This document shows positions 6,046-11,600 of a stretch of DNA of 11,600 bases, in pieces. The position numbers were made by a program, and so were the translations under genes. The notes under the pieces are model-generated. The model was not told the origin of the DNA and searched no databases. It saw only the letters and a list, made by a program, of their open reading frames with translations. The stretch spans positions 1-11,600 of the forward strand of contig JBEKEX010000068.1 in NCBI GenBank assembly GCA_050013615.1, read 5' to 3'. Every line of letters starts with the position of its first letter. Position 1 is the first letter of the stretch. The stretch comes from JBEKEX01 sp050013615. Its GTDB lineage: Bacteria > Chloroflexota > Anaerolineae > Anaerolineales > Anaerolineaceae.

Positions 6046-6392
6046 TGAGCTATCTGGAGAACGACTTTGCTTTTCAACTAAATGCCTTAGGGATCAAATT
6101 CGAACGTGAATTTAAGGCAATCCCTGGCAGACAATTCCGCTTCGATTTTTTTGTCCAAGAATTAAATCTCTTGATCGAGATCCAGGGAGGAATTTGGAAG
6201 CCAAACCGAGGCCATACCAACGGCCGAGGAATTTCGAGAGACTGTGAAAAGTTCAATCAGGCGCAGCTGGCGGGATTTCATATCCTGCTATTCACTCCCC
6301 AGGGGATAACAAGCGGCGAGGGATCAACCTTGATTGAAACGATTTATCACACCGAGGAGCCGCTTCGGTGGACTGGTGTAGAGAAAAAATGA
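6045..6392 (+). CDS. Compact PD-(D/E)XK-type endonuclease
   Basis: The protein (115 residues from ATG 6045; an in-frame ATG at 6033 would add four) resembles a small phage-associated endonuclease of the type II restriction enzyme-like fold, related in style to DUF559/Vsr proteins. Numbering from 6045, the likely catalytic set is E22, D34 (in RFDFF), E45 and Q47 (in LLIEIQGGIW), with the conserved block H57-TNGRGISRDCEKFNQAQLAG and strand FHILLFTPQ. Gln in place of Lys in the E-x-K position is seen in some families of this fold. I prefer 6045 because ATG overlaps the upstream TAA. No HNH motif is present. Next to terminase genes it might trim DNA during packaging or act in recombination. Confidence 0.75.
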   Translation: MSYLENDFAFQLNALGIKFEREFKAIPGRQFRFDFFVQELNLLIEIQGGIWKPNRGHTNGRGISRDCEKFNQAQLAGFHILLFTPQGITSGEGSTLIETIYHTEEPLRWTGVEKK

Positions 6393-6787
6393 TCGGCAAT
6401 GCTCGTGCTCTCAAGGCTTTGCAGGAGAATAAACCCGATCGCTTATTGACACAGGTCAAGATCATGCTGCAGGCTCATATTGGCCAGGCTGCTGCAATCT
6501 CGCTAGCAGAATTGAGCCAGCAGGTATTTGGAAAAGTTACTGCTGCCACGAAGCGGCAAGTACGTGAAATAGTCTCCGAGCTGGTCATAAACTATGACCT
6601 TCACATCGTCAGTGACACAAAAACAGGCGGATTTTATTATGCGTCTACTCAAGAAGAGATCGATCGCAATATTGCAGATCTCGAAAGCAGAAGGCAAGAA
6701 CTCGAAAAGCGGGCAGAAGGCCTAAGACGTGCCCGGGCGAAGATCTTTCACGTGGTCTATGATCCATTACAAGAACGCCTTTTGTAA
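6389..6787 (+). CDS. Winged-helix protein with C-terminal coiled coil
   Basis: I place the start at ATG 6389, which overlaps the nuclease stop as ATGA; an ATG at 6368 in the same frame would add seven residues inside the nuclease gene. The 132-residue product begins with a helix, followed by a winged-helix layout: ISLAELSQQVFG, then TKRQVREIVSELV as the likely recognition helix, then a wing at IVSDTKTGGFYYA. From about residue 85 it is a coiled coil (EIDRNIADLESRRQELEKRA). Proteins of this design occur in phage genomes as DNA-binding regulators. It is the last gene of the tightly packed run and is followed by a 252-bp gap, so it may regulate the promoter region downstream or the late genes. 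Confidence 0.65.
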   Translation: MIGNARALKALQENKPDRLLTQVKIMLQAHIGQAAAISLAELSQQVFGKVTAATKRQVREIVSELVINYDLHIVSDTKTGGFYYASTQEEIDRNIADLESRRQELEKRAEGLRRARAKIFHVVYDPLQERLL

Positions 6788-6844
6788 TTTGCGTCAAATT
6801 CCCAATTTCCTTAATTCAAAAATAATCCATTCTAGCAGAATTCA

Positions 6845-6904
6845 TTGACAGGGATATCCCTTTTCACCTTGACATGGGTTGGTCGCCCTTGCAAGGTTTG
6901 CAAG
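6845..6904. promoter_or_regulatory. Two operator-like dyads
   Basis: GGGATATCCC (6851-6860) is a perfect 10-bp palindrome directly after a TTGACA. A second TTGACA is at 6869-6874. CTTGCAA-GGT-TTGCAAG (6888-6904) is a perfect 7-bp-arm inverted repeat. Neither TTGACA has a good -10 at 16-18 bp, so I read the area as an operator or protein-binding region upstream of the 6961-6989 promoter. Confidence 0.45.
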
Positions 6905-6960
6905 AGGCCTTTTAGAAAACTTGTAAGCCCGGTCCAGAGGATGAAATAGCCAAATAAGAC

Positions 6961-6989
6961 TTGTAAAACGGTATAGAATATGCTATAAC
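6961..6989 (+). promoter_or_regulatory. Predicted sigma70-type promoter for the 87-residue gene and recombinase
   Basis: TTGTAA (6961-6966) and TATAAC (6984-6989) are separated by 17 bp, giving a start point near 6996 and a leader of about 45 bases. It is the best promoter in the gap and would drive 7040 and, 15 bp after it, the recombinase. Confidence 0.5.
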
Positions 6990-7039
6990 TTCTGGTATAA
7001 GTGCTGATATATAATATGGGATAATAAAAGGATTGGCAA

Positions 7040-7303
7040 ATGGTAGAAGACAAAGTGCTTGAAAATTTCTATAGACGCAAAGCGGCAAGACTCGGATTAG
7101 CCATTCACAAATCTCGCTCAAAAGAATTCCATCTCGATGATTTCGGCGATTATATGATCTCGGATCTTGAAAATAATGCCGTTATTGCTGGATCTAAATT
7201 CGAGCTTGATATTGAAGCTGTTAAATTATTCTTGAATGAATACGAAAATAATTTATTATCCAAACGAAAAAAATCAAGTACGTTGAAAAAACTTGATAAT
7301 TAA
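7040..7303 (+). CDS. 87-residue protein of unknown function upstream of recombinase
   Basis: AAAAGGA lies seven bases before the ATG. The protein begins with a basic helix (FYRRKAARLGLAIHKSRSKE), then a beta section (DFGDYMISDLENNAVIAGSKF) and a final helix (DIEAVKLFLNEYE) followed by a Lys/Ser-rich tail. The layout RRKAARLGL...KSR...YMI-D...N-VIAGS...L-D-EAV--FL resembles a group of small uncharacterised bacterial proteins I have seen annotated as hypothetical. It ends 15 bp before the recombinase and probably shares its promoter. A small basic protein next to a serine integrase could be its directionality factor or a regulator; nothing in the sequence proves this. Strongly AT-rich, unlike the recombinase that follows. 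Confidence 0.6.
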   Translation: MVEDKVLENFYRRKAARLGLAIHKSRSKEFHLDDFGDYMISDLENNAVIAGSKFELDIEAVKLFLNEYENNLLSKRKKSSTLKKLDN

Positions 7304-7318
7304 TATAAATCTTAATAT

Positions 7319-8965
7319 ATGAGCTCTTCTCCATTTCCCCCTGGCAGCCAGGTCGCCATCTACTTGCGTGACTCAGGTGGTAACGATCAGGACGTTTCCA
7401 CCATCCGTCAGGAAGACGAGCTGCGCACCTGGTGCATCACCAATGACGTGCAGCTCACCCGTGTCTTCAAGGACGTTGCCCGATCAGGCACCAGCACTGT
7501 CGGACGCTCTGCTTTTGAAGAGATGATCGCGTATTTCCGTGGGAAGCCGCGACCGCCCGAAGCCGGCCTCCTGCTCTATGCTTTCTCCCGCTTCTCCCGT
7601 AACCTCGATGACGCCGACTTTTTCAAGGCAGATCTGCGCCGGCGTGGCTTCATCATCCATTCGATTACCGACGCTATTCCCGAAGGCGCAGCCGGCAAGC
7701 TCTTCGAAGCCATCATCAACTGGAAAGACGCCCAATATAGCGCCGACCTTTCCGTCCATGTTCGCTCCGGATTGCATTTCCTGGTGAATTCTTCGAAGGC
7801 CATCCCCGGAACGCCGCCCCGTGGTTATAAAAAAAGCGAGCCGATGGTGATCAGCTCGCACCGCGACGGATCCCCGCGCATTGTGCATACCTGGGTTCCG
7901 GATCCTGCCAAGTGGGAAATTTGCCGGCAGGCCTGGATCCTGCGCGCGGCCGGCACGTCACTGCATGCCATCGATCGCCAGTGCCACCTTTTCCGCTCCC
8001 TGGGCAGTTATCGTTATTTCTTTTCCAATCCCATCTACTATGGCGAGTTGCATTATGGCGACCTGGTCCTTCCTGATTTTGTCGAGCCGATGGTCGACCG
8101 CGCCACATGGGATAAAGTCCAGATCCTTATCGGCCAATGGTCCGTGAGTGACTCTGTCATCCACCCGCGCCGCGTCCATTCCACCTATCTGCTCTCCGGA
8201 TTACTGCGCTGCGCTCGCTGCGGATCTCCGATGAACGGCAGCACCACCACTTCGAAGATCAAACACAAGACTAATTATTATTACGTGTGCCAAAATCGTC
8301 ACCGGCATAAAGGTTGCGATATCTCCAATATTCCCCGCGATTTTTTGGAAGATGCTGTCATCGAAGCGATCTGTGATCAGCTGCTCACGGTCGAAAACCT
8401 CACGCCCATCCAGGATGAAGTATTGAACTCACAGGATGAGGAACAGCAGTCATTCCAGGACCGGCGTTCAAGCTTTGCGAAACAACGCGGTGTTCTGCAT
8501 GGCCAGATTGATCGTGTCACCACGGCCATTGCCGAAATGGGCTACAGCGCCGCGCTTAGAGAAAAACTGCACACACTCGAAGCGCAGTTTTCTGATATCA
8601 ACAAAGAATTGGCTACTCTCGATGCTCTGCTGGCCGCTCGAACCCCGCAGCCACATGAGCCTCTCGACCAGGTCGTCACCCGCATGCACAAACACCTACG
8701 TCAGCTTTCCGTCGAGGACCGCCGTCAGGCGCTGCAGGCTTTCATCGATCATATTGACGTCAATCGCATAGATAATACAATATTTGGAGAGATCATCTAT
8801 TACCTTCCCAACGATGATCCAGGCAATGCAGATAATTCGGATAAAAAAAGTGGTTATGGCCTAAATCAAAGAGCCATCGGTGGGAATCGGACCCACGACC
8901 TGGCGTTTACGAAACGTCTGCTCTACCAACTGAGCTACGATGGCGTGAGAGCGATTATACAGTGA
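7319..8965 (+). CDS. Large serine recombinase (site-specific integrase)
   Basis: Catalyses integration and excision of the element through a phosphoserine link to DNA. Domains in order: N-terminal resolvase fold with YLRDSGG, making S19 the likely nucleophile, and the arginine motif SRFSRN (R91, R94); a recombinase domain about 160-290 containing PRGYKK, PAKWEICRQAW and NPIYYGELHYGD; a zinc ribbon with C298, C301, C324 and C333; a coiled coil about 370-450; then a C-terminal strand region ending near FGEIIYYLP. Residues 518-548 are encoded by DNA antisense to tRNA-Thr and by host flank, so the present C-terminus is set by the integration site. No good ribosome-binding site precedes the ATG; a start a few codons further in is possible. 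Its base composition is nearer the chromosome than the neighbouring element genes. Confidence 0.93.
   Translation: MSSSPFPPGSQVAIYLRDSGGNDQDVSTIRQEDELRTWCITNDVQLTRVFKDVARSGTSTVGRSAFEEMIAYFRGKPRPPEAGLLLYAFSRFSRNLDDADFFKADLRRRGFIIHSITDAIPEGAAGKLFEAIINWKDAQYSADLSVHVRSGLHFLVNSSKAIPGTPPRGYKKSEPMVISSHRDGSPRIVHTWVPDPAKWEICRQAWILRAAGTSLHAIDRQCHLFRSLGSYRYFFSNPIYYGELHYGDLVLPDFVEPMVDRATWDKVQILIGQWSVSDSVIHPRRVHSTYLLSGLLRCARCGSPMNGSTTTSKIKHKTNYYYVCQNRHRHKGCDISNIPRDFLEDAVIEAICDQLLTVENLTPIQDEVLNSQDEEQQSFQDRRSSFAKQRGVLHGQIDRVTTAIAEMGYSAALREKLHTLEAQFSDINKELATLDALLAARTPQPHEPLDQVVTRMHKHLRQLSVEDRRQALQAFIDHIDVNRIDNTIFGEIIYYLPNDDPGNADNSDKKSGYGLNQRAIGGNRTHDLAFTKRLLYQLSYDGVRAIIQ
8860..8945. other. Probable attachment site junction (element/chromosome boundary)
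   Basis: The recombinase frame runs into the 3' end of an intact tRNA gene, and the tRNA promoter and typical chromosomal genes lie on the other side. The crossover is expected within or just beside the tRNA 3' half (about 8865-8900). No second copy of this tRNA segment is present elsewhere in the window, so the other junction should lie to the left of position 1. The exact core cannot be set from one end. Confidence 0.55.
8872..8944 (-). tRNA. tRNA-Thr (anticodon CGT)
   Basis: A 73-base cloverleaf on the minus strand: 7-bp acceptor stem (GCCATCG/CGATGGC), D arm GCTC-AGTTGGTA-GAGC, anticodon arm with loop TTCGTAA giving anticodon CGT (reads ACG, Thr), a 5-base variable loop, T arm GTGGG-TCCGATT-CCCAC, discriminator T. 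CCA is not encoded. The anticodon stem has one A-C mismatch (positions 28/42), so it is slightly imperfect. The 3' end faces the element, as expected for a tRNA-targeted integration. Confidence 0.93.
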
Positions 8966-8982
8966 TGACTTGGAAAAGGCAA
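8954..8982 (-). promoter_or_regulatory. Promoter of tRNA-Thr
   Basis: On the minus strand, TTGCCT (8982-8977) and TATAAT (8959-8954) are 17 bp apart, and the tRNA 5' end is ten bases beyond the -10. It lies in the chromosomal flank, so the tRNA keeps its own promoter after integration. The -35 overlaps the leader of the divergent glycosyltransferase gene. Confidence 0.65.
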
Positions 8983-8988
8983 GATTAA

Positions 8989-10257
8989 ATGCTCAATGTG
9001 GCCATGCTTTCTTATCATACCTGCCCCCTGGCGACCCTCGGCGGCAAAGACACCGGCGGCATGAACGTCTATGTGCGCGAGTTGACCCATCACCTGGGCA
9101 AGCAGGGCGTGCACGTGGACGTCTTCACCCGCTCCCAGGATGAGCACGTCCCGCACGTGCTGCACGACCTGGGCTACGGCAACCGCGTCGTCCACGTCCC
9201 CTCCGGCCCGGAGACCCCCCGCCCCAAGAGCGAGCTGCCCCAATATTTGCCGCAATTCGTCGAAGGCGTCCAGCGCTTCGCCGACGAGAAGCACATCCAT
9301 TACGACCTGGTGCACAGCCACTATTGGCTTTCGGGCCTGGCCGCCGAGACGCTCAAAGACCGCTGGGACGTACCTTGGATCCACATGTTCCACACCTTGG
9401 GCTTAATGAAGAATCAGATCGCCCAAAGTAGCGACGAGCTGGAACCCCAGGTGCGCATCGATGGCGAGCGCCGCATTTTGGAGCAGGCCGATTGCATCGT
9501 CGCTGCCACGCCCGCCGAACAATCCCAGATCGATTCCCTGTACCACATCACCCCCAAGAAACTGGTCGTCATCCCCCCCGGTGTGGATACCAGCCGCTTC
9601 TATCCCATCCCGTCGGACGAAGCCCGGCAGGTCATCGGCATCCCCAACACCAACTGCCTGATCCTCTTCGTCGGCCGCATCGAGCCGCTGAAAGGTATCG
9701 ATACGCTCATCAGGGCCATCGCCCTGCTCATCCAGCAGCATCCGATGGTCGACTGCCCCCATTACCTGGCGGTCATCGGCGGCGACCCGGACGCCAGCCA
9801 GAATGAGATGTCGACCGAAATGGTGCGGCTGCAAGCGTTGAGCAAAGAGTTGAAGATCAACGACCTGGTGATTTTCCTGGGCAAGCGCAGCCAGGATTCC
9901 CTGCCGTATTACTATTCCGCCGCCCAGGTGGTGGTGGTGCCTTCGCACTATGAATCGTTTGGCATGGTCGCCTTGGAAGCCATGGCGTGCGGCACGCCCG
10001 TGGTCGCTTCACAGGTGGGCGGGCTCGCCTTCCTCGTCCAAGACGGCGTGACCGGCTACGTGGTGCCTAACGGTGACCCCCAGACCCTGGCAGACCACCT
10101 CGCCCAACTTTTGGAGCAATCCGAGCTGCGCGCCCAACTGGGCCGGCAGGCGGAAGCCTATGCCCAGGACTATGAATGGGATAAGATCACCAGCCGAATT
10201 TTGGGCGTTTACCACCAACTCCTCAACCCCGAAAAATTGGTGGAACGTGAAGGGTAA
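8989..10257 (+). CDS. GT4-family glycosyltransferase (MshA/sucrose-phosphate-synthase-like)
   Basis: A cytoplasmic retaining glycosyltransferase with GT-B fold, 422 residues, full length for the family. The N-terminal domain has the acceptor-side glycine loop GGKDTGGMNVYVREL (residues 18-32), as in MshA and sucrose-phosphate synthase-type enzymes, and HSHYWLSG, HTLG. The C-terminal nucleotide-sugar domain has VIPPGVD, FVGRIEPLKG (G229, R230), and the EX7E motif ESFGMVALE (E322, E330), then CGTPVVAS and GGLAFLVQDG. The donor is probably a UDP-sugar; the acceptor cannot be read, so I give no symbol. AAAAGG lies nine bases before the ATG. It belongs to the chromosome: GC-rich codon use, outside the attachment site. 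It converges with the membrane protein gene. Confidence 0.92.
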   Translation: MLNVAMLSYHTCPLATLGGKDTGGMNVYVRELTHHLGKQGVHVDVFTRSQDEHVPHVLHDLGYGNRVVHVPSGPETPRPKSELPQYLPQFVEGVQRFADEKHIHYDLVHSHYWLSGLAAETLKDRWDVPWIHMFHTLGLMKNQIAQSSDELEPQVRIDGERRILEQADCIVAATPAEQSQIDSLYHITPKKLVVIPPGVDTSRFYPIPSDEARQVIGIPNTNCLILFVGRIEPLKGIDTLIRAIALLIQQHPMVDCPHYLAVIGGDPDASQNEMSTEMVRLQALSKELKINDLVIFLGKRSQDSLPYYYSAAQVVVVPSHYESFGMVALEAMACGTPVVASQVGGLAFLVQDGVTGYVVPNGDPQTLADHLAQLLEQSELRAQLGRQAEAYAQDYEWDKITSRILGVYHQLLNPEKLVEREG

Positions 10258-10280
10258 AGCCTTTTTTATCCCTCTTTACG
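10251..10280. terminator. Possible bidirectional terminator between convergent genes
   Basis: AGGGTAAA at 10251-10258 can pair with TTTA-T-CCCT at 10265-10273 with one bulge, and GTAAAG (10254-10259) with CTTTAC (10274-10279) as an alternative; a T6 run lies between. Weak, but it sits exactly between two convergent genes. Confidence 0.3.
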
Positions 10281-10289
10281 GTTAATGGA

Positions 10290-10916
10290 TTAGCCTATAA
10301 GTACCACCATGCCCAGCAGGATGGAAAACCACAAAGCCAGTGCCAGGCGCAGCCGTTCGTAGCGCGTCTGGCTGCGGAAGATGATCCACACGCACACGAA
10401 CAAACCGGCCAGCAGCCCCAGGTATCCAATAATTTGATAGACGACGATGAAGATCGGCGACCAGGCCTCCATGAACTGCTGGCCGGCCAGGAAAATGCGC
10501 GTCAGCCAGCTCAAAAGCAGGGTTTGCATATAAAGCTTGGCGCCCAACGGCAGCCCGCGCCGCCACAGCGTCCACACGATCAACGCCACCAGGATGAACA
10601 GGATGATGCCGGCGTCGCTGTAGAGGGCCAGCGCGCCGATCTGGTTGCTGATCTCGGTCACCAGCCAGCCCAGGATCCCGCCGAACATTCCCAGCAGCAC
10701 ACGTTCATTTTCAGCACGCCGGTTGCGCAGCGATTCTTCCAAAGCTGCCACGGAGACAGCCATGAGGATGAGGGCAAAGATCAAAGCCCCCGGACGTCCC
10801 AAAAAATGATAGACAAGTTGTGTCAATAACTCAAAGGTGAAACTGATGATCACCAAAAATAAGCCAATGCCAATCCCATCGGCAAGTTTGCTGCGCAGAT
10901 CGACCCTCCAATGCAT
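10290..10916 (-). CDS. Polytopic membrane protein of unknown function
   Basis: A 208-residue protein with about seven hydrophobic segments (roughly residues 17-40, 43-60, 73-95, 101-116, 128-145, 152-175 and 188-207) separated by short charged loops; the loop after segment 2 is notably charged (LEESLRNRRAENER). No signal peptide distinct from segment 1, no catalytic motif and no named family that I recognise. The gene starts nine bases after the dinB stop on the same strand, and its GAGGG ribosome-binding site overlaps the dinB stop codon, so the two are probably co-transcribed and coupled. It is chromosomal by position and composition. Whether it has anything to do with DNA repair is unknown. 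Confidence 0.75.
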   Translation of the reverse strand: MHWRVDLRSKLADGIGIGLFLVIISFTFELLTQLVYHFLGRPGALIFALILMAVSVAALEESLRNRRAENERVLLGMFGGILGWLVTEISNQIGALALYSDAGIILFILVALIVWTLWRRGLPLGAKLYMQTLLLSWLTRIFLAGQQFMEAWSPIFIVVYQIIGYLGLLAGLFVCVWIIFRSQTRYERLRLALALWFSILLGMVVLIG

Positions 10917-10925
10917 TTCCGTCCC

Positions 10926-11600
10926 TCACTTTCGCTTGGTGTTTGTTCTCATGCCATGTTGTAAAGCACTCTTTCCAAACCGGTCATGGATGGAGTCCAC
11001 CGCTTCCAGCAGGCGCCGCTCCTTTTCGGTTTGCGTATCCCACAAAGTGAGCTGGTGCGCCCGCGGTTTGAGGTTGCTGGCTCCCACTCCCAGCAGCCGC
11101 ACGCGTTTCCCCGGCTGCCATTCCTTTTCGAATAATTCTATAACAGAAGCGTAGATGATGCCATCCTGATCGGTGGGTTGAGGCGCCGTGATCTGGCGGG
11201 TGATGGTGGTGAAATCGGGCCAGCGTAGTTTGAGGCGGATGGTGCTGGCGCAAAATCCGTCCTGCCGCAAGCGATACCCCACCGTTTGTGCCAGCTCGCG
11301 CAGGGTCATCTTCAGTTGCTCCAGGTCACCCACGTCCTTATCGAAGGTGGTCTCCTGGCTGATGGACTTGATCTCGCCCTCGTTGCTGACCGGACTGTCA
11401 TCGATGCCGCGCGCCCGCAGGACCAACTCTGGCCCCCATTTGCCGAAGCGGGTCGCCATACCCGCCTCGTTCTCGCGTGCCAGGTCGCCGACGGTGCGGA
11501 TACCAAGCTGCGCCAGGGCGGTCGTAGTTTTGGGCCCCACACCCCACAGGGATTGCACGGGCAGCGGCGCCAAGAAAGTTGCTTCTTCGCCAGCCGGGAC
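10926..11600 (-). CDS. dinB: DNA polymerase IV (DinB), C-terminal part; 5' end outside window
   Basis: An error-prone Y-family polymerase that copies past DNA lesions. The frame is open to the right edge, so only the last 224 residues are seen (the family has about 350-420). Visible: end of the palm (VPAGEEATFLAPLPVQSLWG), the thumb helix-hairpin-helix VGPKTTTALAQLGIRTVGDLA, the linker SISQETTFDKDV, and the little-finger domain with VGYRLRQDGFCASTIRLKLRW and LLGVGASNLK. The C-terminus has DRFGKSALQHG, a standard DinB ending, followed by a short basic tail; no obvious beta-clamp motif of the QxxLF type is at the extreme end, although QLTLWD about 45 residues before it could serve. The palm catalytic acidic residues lie outside the window. 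Confidence 0.93.
   Translation of the reverse strand, partial: VPAGEEATFLAPLPVQSLWGVGPKTTTALAQLGIRTVGDLARENEAGMATRFGKWGPELVLRARGIDDSPVSNEGEIKSISQETTFDKDVGDLEQLKMTLRELAQTVGYRLRQDGFCASTIRLKLRWPDFTTITRQITAPQPTDQDGIIYASVIELFEKEWQPGKRVRLLGVGASNLKPRAHQLTLWDTQTEKERRLLEAVDSIHDRFGKSALQHGMRTNTKRK

Noticed and set aside
6845..6874. Two TTGACA boxes as promoters
   Set aside because: Neither has a recognisable -10 at 16-18 bp; I treat them as parts of an operator-like area.
6832..7121. Two minus-strand frames with hydrophobic peptides in the regulatory gap
   Set aside because: The hydrophobic residues come from AT-rich promoter sequence read backwards; no ribosome-binding sites, and they overlap the 7040 start.
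8870..8962. C-terminal 31 residues of the recombinase as a functional domain
   Set aside because: They are the antisense translation of tRNA-Thr and host flank, a well-known source of false protein similarity; kept only as an integration-dependent tail.
8935..9393. Minus-strand 152-residue frame opposite the glycosyltransferase
   Set aside because: A shadow of a GC-rich gene on the other strand; it also overlaps the tRNA and its promoter.

Overview
The window looks like the right-hand end of an integrated phage-like element (about positions 1-8945), followed by ordinary chromosome (about 8945-11600). The phage part, the small gene sizes, the P27-type terminase genes and the style of the flanking glycosyltransferase and DinB genes suit a bacterium of the Chloroflexota (Anaerolineae type). 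That assignment is an inference from protein style, not from a marker gene. By eye, the element is AT-richer than the flank, except for its recombinase gene, which is closer to the flank.

Left block (1-3993), all on the + strand: the C-terminal end of a tail tape measure protein; a protein joining a winged-helix domain to a C-terminal DnaA domain I-like segment, with three 21-bp inverted repeats inside its gene; a small coiled-coil protein resembling the delta region of HK97-type capsids; four consecutive genes built from the same short EVHP...H..LGW unit (seven copies in all), the last followed by a beta-rich domain; and a small zinc-ribbon protein.

Middle block (3994-6787): a 404-bp gene-free stretch rich in dyads leads into two tandem P27-family small terminase genes. 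Their first 28 codons and ribosome-binding sites are almost identical, and the rest has diverged. Behind them is a tightly overlapped run of small genes: a zinc-binding protein, a 69-residue protein, a compact PD-(D/E)XK-type nuclease and a winged-helix/coiled-coil protein. No large terminase, portal, protease or full major capsid gene is visible, so the element may be degraded, rearranged or satellite-like, or these genes may lie to the left of the window.

Right end of the element (6788-8945): a regulatory gap with two strong dyads and a good promoter, an 87-residue protein, then a large serine recombinase. The recombinase frame has no stop codon before the attachment site. It reads backwards through an intact tRNA-Thr(CGT) gene and stops in the host flank. 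The tRNA is therefore the likely integration target, and its own promoter sits on the chromosomal side.

Chromosomal flank (8945-11600): a GT4 glycosyltransferase on +, converging with a minus-strand pair made of the 3' part of dinB (DNA polymerase IV, cut by the window edge) and a downstream polytopic membrane protein.
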